The notes under the pieces were generated by a model. That model was given only the letters and a program-made list of their open reading frames with translations. It ran no database searches and was not told where the DNA came from. From contig DATIYM010000004.1 of the NCBI GenBank assembly GCA_035517615.1, forward strand, positions 1 to 64,000: a DNA stretch of 64,000 bases, in the 5' to 3' direction. Within the stretch, counting starts at the first letter, position 1; each line of letters starts with the position of its first letter. The translations under genes and the position numbers were made by a program. Below are positions 8,226 to 17,485 of this stretch, piece after piece. Source of the DNA: AG25 sp035517615 (GTDB lineage Bacteria > Gemmatimonadota > Gemmatimonadetes > Gemmatimonadales > GWC2-71-9).

Positions 8226-9623
8226 TTAGGGGACGCCGACGAGCAGCGGGGCGTCGTTGCGCGCGCGGGCAACGTCGTGCGGCACCTCGGTGGGATAGTC
8301 TCCGGAGAAGCAGGCGTGACAGAACTCGGCGCTGTTGCCGCTGGCCGCGCGCAGCATGCCGTCGAGCGAGAGATAACCCAGGCTGTCCACGCCCAGATGC
8401 TCGCGAATTTCATCCACGTCGTGATTCGCGCCGATCAGCTCGCGTTTGCTCGGCGTATCGATCCCGTAGTAGCACGGGCCGGTAATCGGCGGCGAGCCAA
8501 CGCGGAAGTGGACTTCCTTGGCGCCGGCCTGGCGAATGAGCTGCACCAGCGCCCGGCTCGTCGTGCCGCGCACGATGGAATCGTCCACCACCACGACCTT
8601 CTTCCCGTCGAGCACCTCGCGCACGGGATTGAATTTGATCTTTACCTTTGCGGTGCGGCTGCCGGGGACCGGCTGGATGAATGTCCGGCCGACGTAGTGA
8701 TTGCGGATCAGGCCATGCTCGAGCTTGATGCCCGACACTTCGGAAAATCCCAGGGCCATCGCGTTCGATGAGTCGGGCACGGAGAAGACGCAGTCGGCTC
8801 CTTGAGCGGGATGCTCGCGGGCCAGCTGCCGGCCCAGCTCGCGGCGCACGCCGTCCACGGAGCGATGGAAAATCGTGCTGTCGGGCCGTGAGAAGTAGAC
8901 GAGCTCGAAAATGCACCGGCGGTGTGGCTTCTTGGGGAGCGACGGGAGCTGATCGAGCTCTGTATCCTGAATACGGATTACGTCGCCGGGCTCGAGCTCA
9001 CGCACGCGGCTCGCGCCGACGATGTCGAGAGCACAGGTCTCGGATGCCACGACCCAACCGTCGCCCAACCGGCCGAGCCACAGGGGACGGAAGCCGCGCG
9101 GGTCCACGATCGCGTACAGCGTGCGGCCGATCGTGACCACGAGCGAGTACGCACCTTCCACCCGCTCGAGTGCATCGAGCAGCTGATCTTCCAGCTCACG
9201 GGCTTCCGAGCGGGCGATCAAATGGACGAGCACCTCGCTGTCAGACGAGCTCCGGAAGATCGATCCTTTGTCGACCAGGTCGGTACGCAGCTGGACGGCG
9301 TTCGTGAGATTGCCGTTGTGGGCAAGGGCGAGCGGGCCCTCACGATAGCGCACCAGCATGGGCTGCGCATTGGCGAGTACCGACGTTCCTGCCGTGGAAT
9401 ATCGGTTATGGCCGATGGCGACATCACCGGAGAGGCCGGTGAGCACAGGTTCGGTGAACACATCCGACACGAGGCCCATCCCGTGGTGTGCCCGCGCGAT
9501 GCCCTCGCCGTCGATGGCCACCATGCCGGACGACTCCTGGCCACGATGCTGCAGGCTGTACAGGCCGAGATAGACCTGGCGCGCCGCGTCAGGAACACCC
9601 GTAATGCCGATAATGCCGCACAT
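8226..9623 (-). CDS. purF: amidophosphoribosyltransferase
   Basis: 465 residues. It catalyses the first committed purine step, PRPP + glutamine to phosphoribosylamine. The N-terminal nucleophile is Cys2 (MCGIIGITG), so only Met removal is needed and there is no propeptide. LYSLQHRGQESSGM, GHNRYSTAG and NGNLTN complete the Ntn glutaminase site. The PRTase part has the PRPP loop VVVVDDSIVRGTTSRALV. The tail SAEFCHACFSGDYP matches the cysteine-rich end of the Fe-S-containing Bacillus-type enzymes, so a 4Fe-4S cluster is likely. It lies between purL (7-base gap) and ppdK. Confidence 0.96.
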   Translation of the reverse strand: MCGIIGITGVPDAARQVYLGLYSLQHRGQESSGMVAIDGEGIARAHHGMGLVSDVFTEPVLTGLSGDVAIGHNRYSTAGTSVLANAQPMLVRYREGPLALAHNGNLTNAVQLRTDLVDKGSIFRSSSDSEVLVHLIARSEARELEDQLLDALERVEGAYSLVVTIGRTLYAIVDPRGFRPLWLGRLGDGWVVASETCALDIVGASRVRELEPGDVIRIQDTELDQLPSLPKKPHRRCIFELVYFSRPDSTIFHRSVDGVRRELGRQLAREHPAQGADCVFSVPDSSNAMALGFSEVSGIKLEHGLIRNHYVGRTFIQPVPGSRTAKVKIKFNPVREVLDGKKVVVVDDSIVRGTTSRALVQLIRQAGAKEVHFRVGSPPITGPCYYGIDTPSKRELIGANHDVDEIREHLGVDSLGYLSLDGMLRAASGNSAEFCHACFSGDYPTEVPHDVARARNDAPLLVGVP

Positions 9624-9630
9624 GCGTTGG

Positions 9631-11907
9631 TCAGTCTCCCATATGTCGGGGGATCGACTCGAAATATACCTCCCGCAGAGTGGCTACGGGGTGCTCGAAC
9701 TGCCCTGCACGCAACCGAATACGCAGCGACCCGTTAGCCGCACCCACAGTTCCGATGCGATACACGGGGACGCCGAACTCCTGCGCCATGGCCTCGAGCC
9801 GCGCCCCGCCGTCCGGTGCGCAGCTCACGACCACGCGTCCCTGCGTCTCGCTGAACAGGACCTCGACATCGGTGAGCCGCGAGCCGTAGCCGGTGAGATC
9901 GACTTCGAGTCCGAAGCCGTGCGCTTGATACGGACCACCCATGGCGACCTCCGCGAGGGCCACGCCGAGCCCGCCATCGGAGCAATCGTGCGCCGAGCGG
10001 AACGCTCCTTGTTCGGCCCCCGCGACGAGAAAGTCGATCAGGCGCCGCTCCGCTTCGAGATCGACGCGCGGCGGCATCCCGCCCACGAAGCCATACAGCG
10101 TCCCCCACATCGCCGAGCCGCCGAGTTCCGCCTGTGTGCGGCCGAGCAGGAAGATCGAGTCGTTCGGCTGCCGCGCGTGACTCGGGACGGCGCGATCGAC
10201 GCGTGACAGCATGCCCACCATGCCGATCACCGGTGTCGGTGCCACCGCGCCGGTCGGGCTCTCGTTGTAGAACGACACGTTGCCGCCCGTGACCGGCGTA
10301 TCGAACGCGAGGCACGCGGCCGCAATGCCGCGGCACGCTTCGCGGAACTGATGGAACACCGCCGGCCGTTCCGGGCTGCCGAAGTTGAGACAGTTGGTGA
10401 TGCCGAGCGGCCGCGCGCCGGTGCACGCGACATTGCGCGCCGACTCGGCCACCGCAGCCTTGCCGCCCTCGAGCGGATCCAGCATTACGTAACGCCAATT
10501 CACATCCGTCTTCACCGCGATCCCGAAATCCGTATCGTGCACGCGCAGCACGGCCGCATCGCCGCCGGGGCCGATCGCGGTGCTCGCCTGGACCGTGGAG
10601 TCGTACTGCTCGAACACCCAGCGCTTCGAGGCGATCGACGGTTCCGCCAGGAGCCGGAGCAGCAGATCACCGGGAGGCGGGAGCTGCTTTGCGGGAGGCG
10701 ACTGCGTCCGGAGCCGCGCGATCTCCGGATCTTCCTCCGCCTCGGGCTCGTGCATGGGACAGTCGTCGACGAGCCGCTGGCCGGGAATTTCGACGACCAC
10801 CTGGTCGCCCCATGTGGCGCGGTACGTCCCATCATCGGTTACCCGCCCCACGGCGGTAGCGTCGAGCTCCCACTTGGCCGCGATCGCCTTCACCTGCTCG
10901 ACGCGATCGGCCCTGGCCACGACGAGCATCCGCTCCTGCGATTCGGACAGGAGAATCTCGTACGGCGTCATGCCGGGTTCGCGGGTGGGTACGCGCGAGA
11001 GATCGATCTCGACGCCCACGCCGCCGCGCGCGGCCATTTCCGCGGACGAAGAAACAATGCCCGCGGCCCCCATGTCCTGAATTGCCACGATGTGCCCGGA
11101 GCCGATCAGCTCGAGACTCGCTTCGAGCAACAGCTTCTCGGTGAACGGATCGCCGACCTGTACCTGAGGACGGCGCTGCTCGCTTTTCTCGGACAGCTCC
11201 TCCGAGGCGAACGCGGCCCCATGAATGCCGTCGCGACCGGTGCGGGAGCCGACGATCACGAGCACGTTGCCCACGCCATGCGCCCGCGCCGTGATGATGT
11301 CCCGCTCCTTGACGAGCCCGACACACATGGCGTTGACGAGCGGATTGGCTGTGTAGCTCGGTCCGAAATCCACCTCCCCCGCGACCGTCGGAACGCCCAC
11401 GCAATTCCCATAGTCGCCGATGCCGCGGACCACGCCGGCGAACAGATAGCGGCTGCGCGCATCTGAGAGCGGCCCGAAGCGCAGGCTGTTGAGCATGGCC
11501 ACCGGTCGCGCGCCCATCGTGAACACGTCGCGCAGAATTCCGCCGGCCCCGGTCGCCGCGCCCTGATAGGGCTCGACGGCCGAGGGATGATTGTGAGACT
11601 CGATCTTGAAGACCACGGCCCAGCCATCGGGGAGCCTGAGCACGCCCGCGTTCTCACCCGGTCCCTGAATGACCTGCGGGCCACGGGTTGGGAACTGGCG
11701 CAGAATGCGCTTCGAGTGCTTGTAGGAGCAGTGCTCGCTCCACAGCGCCGAGAAGATGCCGACCTCGGCGAACGTGGGCGAGCGCTGCAGCATGGCGAGG
11801 ATGCGCGCGTGCTCCTCGTCGGTGAGGTTGTGCTCGCGGATCAACGCGTCCGTTACCGGAGGATCGCCCGGGAACGGCTTGATGGTTCGTCGCTCGCGTC
11901 GCGTCAC
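9631..11907 (-). CDS. purL: phosphoribosylformylglycinamidine synthase, large subunit (small-PurL type)
   Basis: 758 residues, the small PurL type that works with PurS and PurQ to convert FGAR to FGAM. Seen: GIFSALWSEHCSYKHSKRILR near residue 50, the ATP-site GENAGVLRLPDGWAVVFKIESHNHPSAVEPYQGAATGAGGILRD, DMGAAGIVSSSAEMAARG, TGGNVSFYNES and AHDCSDGGLGVALAE. The GTG start at 11907 overlaps the stop of the upstream lipoprotein gene; about 20 residues precede the conserved region, and no other start codon is available nearby. purS and purQ lie upstream in the same operon, separated by the lipoprotein gene. Confidence 0.96.
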   Translation of the reverse strand: MTRRERRTIKPFPGDPPVTDALIREHNLTDEEHARILAMLQRSPTFAEVGIFSALWSEHCSYKHSKRILRQFPTRGPQVIQGPGENAGVLRLPDGWAVVFKIESHNHPSAVEPYQGAATGAGGILRDVFTMGARPVAMLNSLRFGPLSDARSRYLFAGVVRGIGDYGNCVGVPTVAGEVDFGPSYTANPLVNAMCVGLVKERDIITARAHGVGNVLVIVGSRTGRDGIHGAAFASEELSEKSEQRRPQVQVGDPFTEKLLLEASLELIGSGHIVAIQDMGAAGIVSSSAEMAARGGVGVEIDLSRVPTREPGMTPYEILLSESQERMLVVARADRVEQVKAIAAKWELDATAVGRVTDDGTYRATWGDQVVVEIPGQRLVDDCPMHEPEAEEDPEIARLRTQSPPAKQLPPPGDLLLRLLAEPSIASKRWVFEQYDSTVQASTAIGPGGDAAVLRVHDTDFGIAVKTDVNWRYVMLDPLEGGKAAVAESARNVACTGARPLGITNCLNFGSPERPAVFHQFREACRGIAAACLAFDTPVTGGNVSFYNESPTGAVAPTPVIGMVGMLSRVDRAVPSHARQPNDSIFLLGRTQAELGGSAMWGTLYGFVGGMPPRVDLEAERRLIDFLVAGAEQGAFRSAHDCSDGGLGVALAEVAMGGPYQAHGFGLEVDLTGYGSRLTDVEVLFSETQGRVVVSCAPDGGARLEAMAQEFGVPVYRIGTVGAANGSLRIRLRAGQFEHPVATLREVYFESIPRHMGD

Positions 11908-12656
11908 TCGCTGGGAGTAGGCGAGGGTGGGGGAGTCACGGCGTGCGTCGTATCCTGACGCGGTGCGGGTGGCGCGGCGGGTGGAGCGATCGGCGGGGGC
12001 GCCGGAGCCGGAACAGGAACAGGGGCCGGAGCCGGGACGGCTGCAGGAGCTGCGGTCGTATCCGCGGCCGGCGCCGCGGGCGTGATCTGGAGCGTGTTGC
12101 CGCCCGACGGTGCCGCCGTCGGCGCGCTCGTGGGCGCACCCGACTGACCGGCGTAGCCGTGTCCGGGCCAGCGCACCAGCGCATCGATCACCTGCCCGTT
12201 CTGCAGCGTCACGACGTCGAGGTGCCCGCAGCTGTACTCGCAGCCGTTCTTGAAATAGAGATAGGTGAACTCGCCCAGGTGCCGCACCGCCTCCGGGGAT
12301 CCCCAGCGGGCGTACACGTCCTTTTCGGTCATCCCCGGGAATAACGTCCCCGTGTCGTTTGATACGTAAGGTTCATCACGCCGCACGCGCCGATGCGTGC
12401 TCGCGACTTGCTGGGTCGTCGGTTGGCTCGGCTCGGCAGCCGGTGGGGGTGGCGGCGGCGGAGCCGGATGCGCAACCGGGGCGGGATGCGCGATGGGACT
12501 CGTGGCCGGCGGTTTCTTCTTGAAGAAGCGCTGGCGCGCCAGGTCTAGCTGCTGCGCGAACTGATGCTGGAAGGCTTCGAGCTGCGGCTTGATCTTGTTA
12601 CACGCGGAGCTCGTCGCCACCACCAGCGCGCACACGATCAGCAAACTGCGTCGCAT
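11904..12656 (-). CDS. proline/alanine-rich lipoprotein with a BamE/SmpA-like core
   Basis: 250 residues from the ATG at 12656. A signal peptide with lipobox (RRSLLIVCALVVATSSAC) is followed by a basic helix, a proline stretch (PPPPPPPAAEPSQPT), a compact core of about 65 residues, and a 70-residue Ala/Pro tail. The core LFPGMTEKDVYARWGSPEAVRHLGEFTYLYFKNGCEYSCGHLDVVTLQNGQVID resembles the SmpA/BamE pattern (GMTxxxVxxxxGxP, then a strand with aromatic residues). The low-complexity arms look like periplasmic spacers. It overlaps the 3' end of purQ by 59 bases and the purL start by 4, so it is embedded in the purine operon although no purine role is apparent. Confidence 0.7.
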   Translation of the reverse strand: MRRSLLIVCALVVATSSACNKIKPQLEAFQHQFAQQLDLARQRFFKKKPPATSPIAHPAPVAHPAPPPPPPPAAEPSQPTTQQVASTHRRVRRDEPYVSNDTGTLFPGMTEKDVYARWGSPEAVRHLGEFTYLYFKNGCEYSCGHLDVVTLQNGQVIDALVRWPGHGYAGQSGAPTSAPTAAPSGGNTLQITPAAPAADTTAAPAAVPAPAPVPVPAPAPPPIAPPAAPPAPRQDTTHAVTPPPSPTPSE

Positions 12657-13314
12657 TGCAAGCCTCCATCGAAAGGAAGACGCGGGCGCCGTCCGAGCCA
12701 CCGAGGACGGGAGAATTGCGGCGTTCGGGATGCGGCATGATGCCCACCACGTTGCGTTCGGCATTGCAGATGCCGGCGATCTGTTGCGTGGAGCCGTTGG
12801 GATTGTCGTCGACATAGCGCCACACGACACGACCGGTCGCTTCGAGCTCCTCGAGCACCGCCGCGGCGGCGACGTAGCGCCCTTCGCCGTGCGCGATCGG
12901 AATCTCGAGGGTCTCGCCGCGCTCATACAGACACGTGAACGGCGTATCGGTGGACTCGACGCGCACGCGAACCGGGCGCGAGAGAAACTTGAGCCGCGCA
13001 TTGCGCGCCAGCACGCCCGGGAGCAGGCCCGCTTCGCACAGCGTCTGGAACCCGTTGCAGATGCCGAGCACGGCGCCGCCGGCGTTCGCGTGCCGGACCA
13101 CGGCGGACATCACGGGCGAGAAGCGCGCGATGGCGCCGGCGCGCAGGTAATCACCGTAGCTGAATCCACCGGGAAGCACCACGATATCGGCGCCCTGCAG
13201 ATCGGTATCGCGATGCCACACGTAGTACGCGTCCGATCCCGCGGCACGCGCCGCCGTGTAGGTGTCGGCATCGCAGTTCGATCCGGGGAAAACGACGACC
13301 GCGACGCGGCGCAT
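12598..13314 (-). CDS. purQ: phosphoribosylformylglycinamidine synthase, glutaminase subunit
   Basis: 238 residues. A class I glutamine amidotransferase that supplies ammonia to PurL. Seen: VVFPGSNCDADTY, VLPGGFSYGDYLRAGAIA, the nucleophile elbow GICNGFQTLCEAGLLPG (Cys near residue 89) and the His-Glu pair in GIMPHPER. The ATG at 13314 overlaps the purS stop (ATGA). Its last 59 bases overlap the next gene in another frame. Confidence 0.96.
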   Translation of the reverse strand: MRRVAVVVFPGSNCDADTYTAARAAGSDAYYVWHRDTDLQGADIVVLPGGFSYGDYLRAGAIARFSPVMSAVVRHANAGGAVLGICNGFQTLCEAGLLPGVLARNARLKFLSRPVRVRVESTDTPFTCLYERGETLEIPIAHGEGRYVAAAAVLEELEATGRVVWRYVDDNPNGSTQQIAGICNAERNVVGIMPHPERRNSPVLGGSDGARVFLSMEACNATQFADRVRAGGGDELRV

Positions 13315-13574
13315 CAGCCGCCCCCGTTCTTCACGGCGACGTCGAAGTCCTCCATGACCGGATTCGCGAGCAGCCGGTCGCACATGGCCCGCGCCTTGGC
13401 CATGGCTTCGTCTTTGGTCGGGGCTTCGACGTCGAGCACCATGTGCTTACCGACGCGGACCTTCGACACACCGCCGAAGCCGAGCGCGCGCAATGCGTGC
13501 TCGACCGCCTGGCCCTGCGGATCGAGCACCGCGCCGCGCGGCATGACGCGAATCTCCACGTGAAAGGCGGTCAT
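13314..13574 (-). CDS. purS: phosphoribosylformylglycinamidine synthase, PurS subunit
   Basis: 86 residues, the usual PurS size. It bridges PurQ and PurL in the FGAM synthase complex. Seen: HVEIRVMPRGAVLDPQGQAVEHALRALGF and VSKVRVGKHMVLDVEA, both characteristic. The start overlaps the pssA stop and the stop overlaps the purQ start (ATGA at both ends), so synthesis is likely coupled. Confidence 0.95.
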   Translation of the reverse strand: MTAFHVEIRVMPRGAVLDPQGQAVEHALRALGFGGVSKVRVGKHMVLDVEAPTKDEAMAKARAMCDRLLANPVMEDFDVAVKNGGG

Positions 13575-14449
13575 GCGGCGCTGCCTCCCGTTCCGCCCGC
13601 GCCTCCAGTCTGAGGCCTGCGGCGCTCTTCGCCCAGGTACGGGGTGATCTCCGCCGGGCCGTCGGTGATCACGATCGGGCCCGCGATTTCGGCTTCTTCG
13701 TCTTCATCCGGCTCCGACAGCAAGCCGAGGAACGTGGCTCGCAACACGCCGTAGGTCATGTAGGCGATTCCCAGGGGAAACCAGAAGACGTCATGCGCGA
13801 AAATGCCGAACACCACGACCAGAAGAATGGTAGCGAGTCCGAGAAGCCCTTTCACCGATCGCACGCCCACTTTGGGCATGGTCGCATAGCGCACGTTGCT
13901 CACCATGAGGATGGTGAGCAGGATCATGAGCAGCTGCAGGATAGGATGCCACGGCAGCGCGCGCAGCTTTTCCTGATAGAAATCGGTCTGCGTAAACGGA
14001 TAGTACGTGGCGAGGGTCATGCCAGCCGCAGGCGAGGGCAGTCCGATGAACCACTGCTTGGCCCGTCCGGCCTGCGTCACGTTGAACCGCGCGAGCCGCG
14101 TCGCCGCCGCCATGACGTAGAAGTAGCAGAAGATCCACTCCGCCTGGCCTGCGGTCCCAAACACCAGCATGTACATGAGGAACGCGGGTGCCACGCCGAA
14201 GCTCACGATATCCACGAGGCTGTCGAGCTCGGCGCCGAAGCGGGTGCCCGTGTTCGACATGCGTGCCACGCGCCCGTCGAGCAGATCGAGAATGCCCGCA
14301 AACACGATGTACCAGCTCGCGCGGTAGAACTCGCCGCGTGTAGCCAGCACCATCGACCAGATGCCGAAGAACAGGTTGAACAGCGTGAACAGGCTCGGCA
14401 CGACCACCACCACGCGCCGCATGTTGGGGCGCAATCGCGGGCCGGTCAC
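13571..14449 (-). CDS. pssA: CDP-diacylglycerol-serine O-phosphatidyltransferase
   Basis: 292 residues. It makes phosphatidylserine from CDP-diacylglycerol and serine in the inner membrane. The CDP-alcohol phosphotransferase signature D-x2-DG-x2-AR-x8-G-x3-D-x3-D is complete in DLLDGRVARMSNTGTRFGAELD followed by SLVD. About eight hydrophobic segments fit the subclass II enzyme. The C-terminal 45 residues are acidic and then Gly-rich, and cytosolic. The GTG start overlaps the psd stop. Pairing with psd gives a complete phosphatidylserine to phosphatidylethanolamine route inside a purine operon. Confidence 0.93.
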   Translation of the reverse strand: MTGPRLRPNMRRVVVVVPSLFTLFNLFFGIWSMVLATRGEFYRASWYIVFAGILDLLDGRVARMSNTGTRFGAELDSLVDIVSFGVAPAFLMYMLVFGTAGQAEWIFCYFYVMAAATRLARFNVTQAGRAKQWFIGLPSPAAGMTLATYYPFTQTDFYQEKLRALPWHPILQLLMILLTILMVSNVRYATMPKVGVRSVKGLLGLATILLVVVFGIFAHDVFWFPLGIAYMTYGVLRATFLGLLSEPDEDEEAEIAGPIVITDGPAEITPYLGEERRRPQTGGAGGTGGSAA

Positions 14450-15099
14450 GCCGTGTACTCCGCGAGCACTGTGGTGCCGGTGTGCACGCGTTCGCCCACG
14501 CGCACCGCGACGCGCACGGGCGTCGCATTGGGAATGAACACATCCACGCGCGAGCCGAACCGGATCATCCCCATGCGCTCGGCCTGAACCGCCTGCGTCC
14601 CGGCGTGCGCGTCCGTCACGATGCGGCGCGCGATCAGTCCCGCAATCTGGCGGACCAACACCCGTCCACGTGCTCCGCGGATCCCGACCGACGACTGCTC
14701 GTTCTCGAGACTCGCCTTGGGCGCCCCGGCGTGGAGAAACTTGCCGGGATTGTAATGCACCAGCTCCACCTCACCCGAAACGGGATAGCGGTTCACGTGC
14801 ACGTTGAACACGTTCATGAACGTCGAAATCCGCGTGGCCCCGCTTTCGAGATACATGCCTTCGTTCACCTGCACGATCTCCACGACTTGCCCGTCCGCCG
14901 GAGCGATGATCAAGCTGTCGCCGCGTGGGCCGGTGCGGATGGGATTGCGAAAGAACACGAGCAGCCACACCGCGACCAGAGCGAGCAGCACTTCGGGCAC
15001 GACGAGCCAGGTCATCCCGCGCGCCACGGCGCACGCGCCCAACGCCACGAGCACCCAGGTGGGAATGATGAACGGCCAGCCTTCGGGGGCGAACGCCAT
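14446..15099 (-). CDS. psd: phosphatidylserine decarboxylase
   Basis: 217 residues, the short archaeal/Bacteroidetes-like type. It decarboxylates phosphatidylserine to phosphatidylethanolamine. Two membrane segments at residues 8-55 precede the catalytic part: FFRNPIRTGP, IIAPADGQVVEI, ISTFMNVFNVHVNRYPVSG and the autocleavage site RFGSRVDVFIP, where the Ser becomes the pyruvoyl group. The ATG at 15099 shares one base with the purC stop (TAATG). A frame extension upstream lies inside purC and is not used. Confidence 0.94.
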   Translation of the reverse strand: MAFAPEGWPFIIPTWVLVALGACAVARGMTWLVVPEVLLALVAVWLLVFFRNPIRTGPRGDSLIIAPADGQVVEIVQVNEGMYLESGATRISTFMNVFNVHVNRYPVSGEVELVHYNPGKFLHAGAPKASLENEQSSVGIRGARGRVLVRQIAGLIARRIVTDAHAGTQAVQAERMGMIRFGSRVDVFIPNATPVRVAVRVGERVHTGTTVLAEYTA

Positions 15100-16025
15100 T
15101 AGGCCCCGTGCTCGAGCGCGTGTCCGGTGATGAGCCGGTAGGCGTCGAGGTAGCGCCGGCTCGTGGCCGCGACGACTTCGGCCGGCAAGGGTGGCGGCGG
15201 TGCCTCGCCGTTCCACTTGCCCTTGTCCTTGATTCCGGCCAGGTAATCGCGCAGCGGCTGTTTGTCGAAGCTCGGCTGGCTTCGTCCCGCCTGATAGCGA
15301 TCAGCCGGCCAGAAGCGCGAGGAGTCGGGCGTCAGGATCTCGTCGATCACGAGCAGCCGGCCATCGGCCGTGGTGCCGAATTCGAATTTCGTGTCGGCGA
15401 TGATGATGCCGCGTGGGCCCGCATAGGCCCGACCGGCTTCGTACAGCGCCAGGCTCGCCTGTTTGAGCCGATCGGCGAGCTTCCGCCCCAGTGCACGCCC
15501 GACATGCTCGAAGGTGACGTTCTCGTCGTGTCCGGTCTCGGCTTTGGTCGCGGGGGAGAAGATGGCCGGCTCGAGCCGCGCGCTTTCCACCAGTCCCTTG
15601 GCGAGTGCTTCACCGGCGAGCGTGCCGGATTTCTTGTATTCGGACCAGGCCGATCCCGTGATATAGCCACGCACCACGCACTCGAACGGCACGGGCGTGG
15701 TGCGCCGGGACAGCATGGAACGGCCGCCCAGCGTGTCCCGCATCCCTTTCAGCGCAGGCACCCGCCGCACGATCTCGTCCGGATCTGCGGTGAGAAAATG
15801 GCTCGGGATCACGGATTCGAGCTGCTTGAACCAGAATGCGCTCATTTGCGTGAGCACCGCGCCCTTGCTCGGCACCGGCTCCCGCATCACGACGTCGAAC
15901 GCGCTGACGCGATCACTCGCGACGAGCAAGAGCGTTTCACGATCGACCTCATACACCTCCCGCACCTTACCCCGTTTGACGAGGGGGAGCGGGAGCGAGC
16001 TCGCGACGAGCGGGGTCGTGGTCAT
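15099..16025 (-). CDS. purC: phosphoribosylaminoimidazole-succinocarboxamide synthase
   Basis: 308 residues. SAICAR synthase condenses CAIR with aspartate using ATP. Seen: KRGKVREVYEV, LLVASDRVSAFDVVM, FECVVRGYITGSAWSEYKKSGT, DTKFEFGT and VIDEILTPDSSRFWPADRYQ, the standard motif series of the longer (about 300-residue) form. The ATG overlaps the purB stop (ATGA). Confidence 0.96.
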   Translation of the reverse strand: MTTTPLVASSLPLPLVKRGKVREVYEVDRETLLLVASDRVSAFDVVMREPVPSKGAVLTQMSAFWFKQLESVIPSHFLTADPDEIVRRVPALKGMRDTLGGRSMLSRRTTPVPFECVVRGYITGSAWSEYKKSGTLAGEALAKGLVESARLEPAIFSPATKAETGHDENVTFEHVGRALGRKLADRLKQASLALYEAGRAYAGPRGIIIADTKFEFGTTADGRLLVIDEILTPDSSRFWPADRYQAGRSQPSFDKQPLRDYLAGIKDKGKWNGEAPPPPLPAEVVAATSRRYLDAYRLITGHALEHGA

Positions 16026-17485
16026 ACGGTCACCTCCGCCGGAGCTGCGGCGGGAGCAACGGTTTCGATGGTTCGCAGCATCGGCTGCACCACACCGGTG
16101 AGGAATTCGTCGACCTGCTCGGGAGCGCGGCCAACGTAGGATTGGGGATCGAGCTCCTGGGGCGTGAGGGACTCGCGCAACATCTTGAAAGCGGGATCGC
16201 GCGCCAGGCGTTCCAGCAGATCGTTGGGTGCGCCTTCTTCGGCCGCGGCCTTCGCGACCTGCATGCTGTGACTGCGAATCGCTTCGTGCAGTCGCTGGCG
16301 ATCGCCGCCCGCCTGGACGCCCCGCATCAACAGTCGCTCGGTGGCGAGGAACGGCACATGCAACGCGACGTGGCGCGCGATCACGTTGTCCCGCACCTCG
16401 AGCCCCGCGGCCACGTTGGTGGCGAGAATGAGAATCGCATCGGTCGCGAGGAATGCTTCAGGCAAGACGAGCCGTCGATTGGCGCTGTCGTCGAGGGTGC
16501 GCTCGAGCCATTGCTCCGCGGCCGTGTGCCACGCGTTGCCCTCGAGCTCGATCACGAAGCGCGCGAGCCCGGTGATCCGCTCGGCGCGCATCGGATTGCG
16601 CTTGTAGGCCATGGCGCTCGAGCCCACCTGGTCGGCCTCGAACGGCTCGAGCAGCTCGCCCTCGTGCTGAAGCAGCCGCAAATCCGTCGCGAACTTCGCG
16701 GCGGAGGCCGCGATGCCGGACAGCACGGCGAGCATCTGCGCGTCGAGCTTGCGCGTGTACGTCTGCCCCGCAACGGGGAGCAGCTTGGCGAATCCCATCT
16801 TTTTCGCGACGCGCCGATCCAGCTCGCGTACCTTGGCGTGATCGCCGCCGAACAGATCGACGAAGCTCGCCTGAGTGCCGGTCGTGCCTTTCACGCCGCG
16901 GAATTGCAGCGTGTCGAGCCGGTACAGCAATTCATCGGCGTCGAGCGCGAAATCCTGCATCCACAGCGCGACGCGCTTACCCACGGTGGTGAGCTGGGCG
17001 GGTTGAAAGTGCGTGTACGCGAGGCAGGGCAGGGCGCGGTGGCGGCGCGCTAGGTGTCCCAACGCGACCAGCACCGCCGCTATACGCCCGAGCAGGAGCT
17101 GGGCGCTCTCGCGCATCAGGATCAGGTCGGTGTTGTCGGTGACGTACGCGCTCGTGGCACCGAGATGCAGGAACGGGCGAGCCGCGGGCGCCTGTTCGCC
17201 GAGATGATGAATGTGCGCCATCACGTCGTGGCGTAGCCGCTTCTCATGTTCCGCGGCGCGCTCGAAGTCCACGTCGTCCAGGTGCTGGCGTAGCTCCACC
17301 AACGCCGCGGGCGGAATCGCGAGCCCAAGCTCCTGTTGGGATTCCATCAGCGCGAGCCACAGCCGGCGCCACAGCCCGATGCGGCGCCGTTCGCCCCACA
17401 GCGTCTGCATGGCGGGCGAGGCGTAGCGTTGCCCGAGCGGCGACTCATAGCTCATGCGCTCGTGCTCGGCGTCAGGTTTCGGCAT
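16022..17485 (-). CDS. purB: adenylosuccinate lyase
   Basis: 487 residues. It cleaves SAICAR and adenylosuccinate, releasing fumarate. Seen: LHLGATSAYVTDNTDL, AYTHFQPAQLTTVGKR with the general-acid His, KGTTGTQAS, and the fumarase/aspartase signature GSSAMAYKRNPMRAERI carrying the catalytic serine. The start is ambiguous: the ATG at 17485 overlaps truA by 14 bases; the ATG at 17455, ten residues in (MSYESPLGQRYAS), begins where homologues usually begin. Neither has a convincing Shine-Dalgarno. Confidence 0.94.
   Translation of the reverse strand: MPKPDAEHERMSYESPLGQRYASPAMQTLWGERRRIGLWRRLWLALMESQQELGLAIPPAALVELRQHLDDVDFERAAEHEKRLRHDVMAHIHHLGEQAPAARPFLHLGATSAYVTDNTDLILMRESAQLLLGRIAAVLVALGHLARRHRALPCLAYTHFQPAQLTTVGKRVALWMQDFALDADELLYRLDTLQFRGVKGTTGTQASFVDLFGGDHAKVRELDRRVAKKMGFAKLLPVAGQTYTRKLDAQMLAVLSGIAASAAKFATDLRLLQHEGELLEPFEADQVGSSAMAYKRNPMRAERITGLARFVIELEGNAWHTAAEQWLERTLDDSANRRLVLPEAFLATDAILILATNVAAGLEVRDNVIARHVALHVPFLATERLLMRGVQAGGDRQRLHEAIRSHSMQVAKAAAEEGAPNDLLERLARDPAFKMLRESLTPQELDPQSYVGRAPEQVDEFLTGVVQPMLRTIETVAPAAAPAEVTV

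Noticed and set aside
7065..8771. 568-codon plus-strand frame opposite ppdK and purF
   Set aside because: It crosses two well-supported genes and has no motifs; composition is typical of an antisense shadow.
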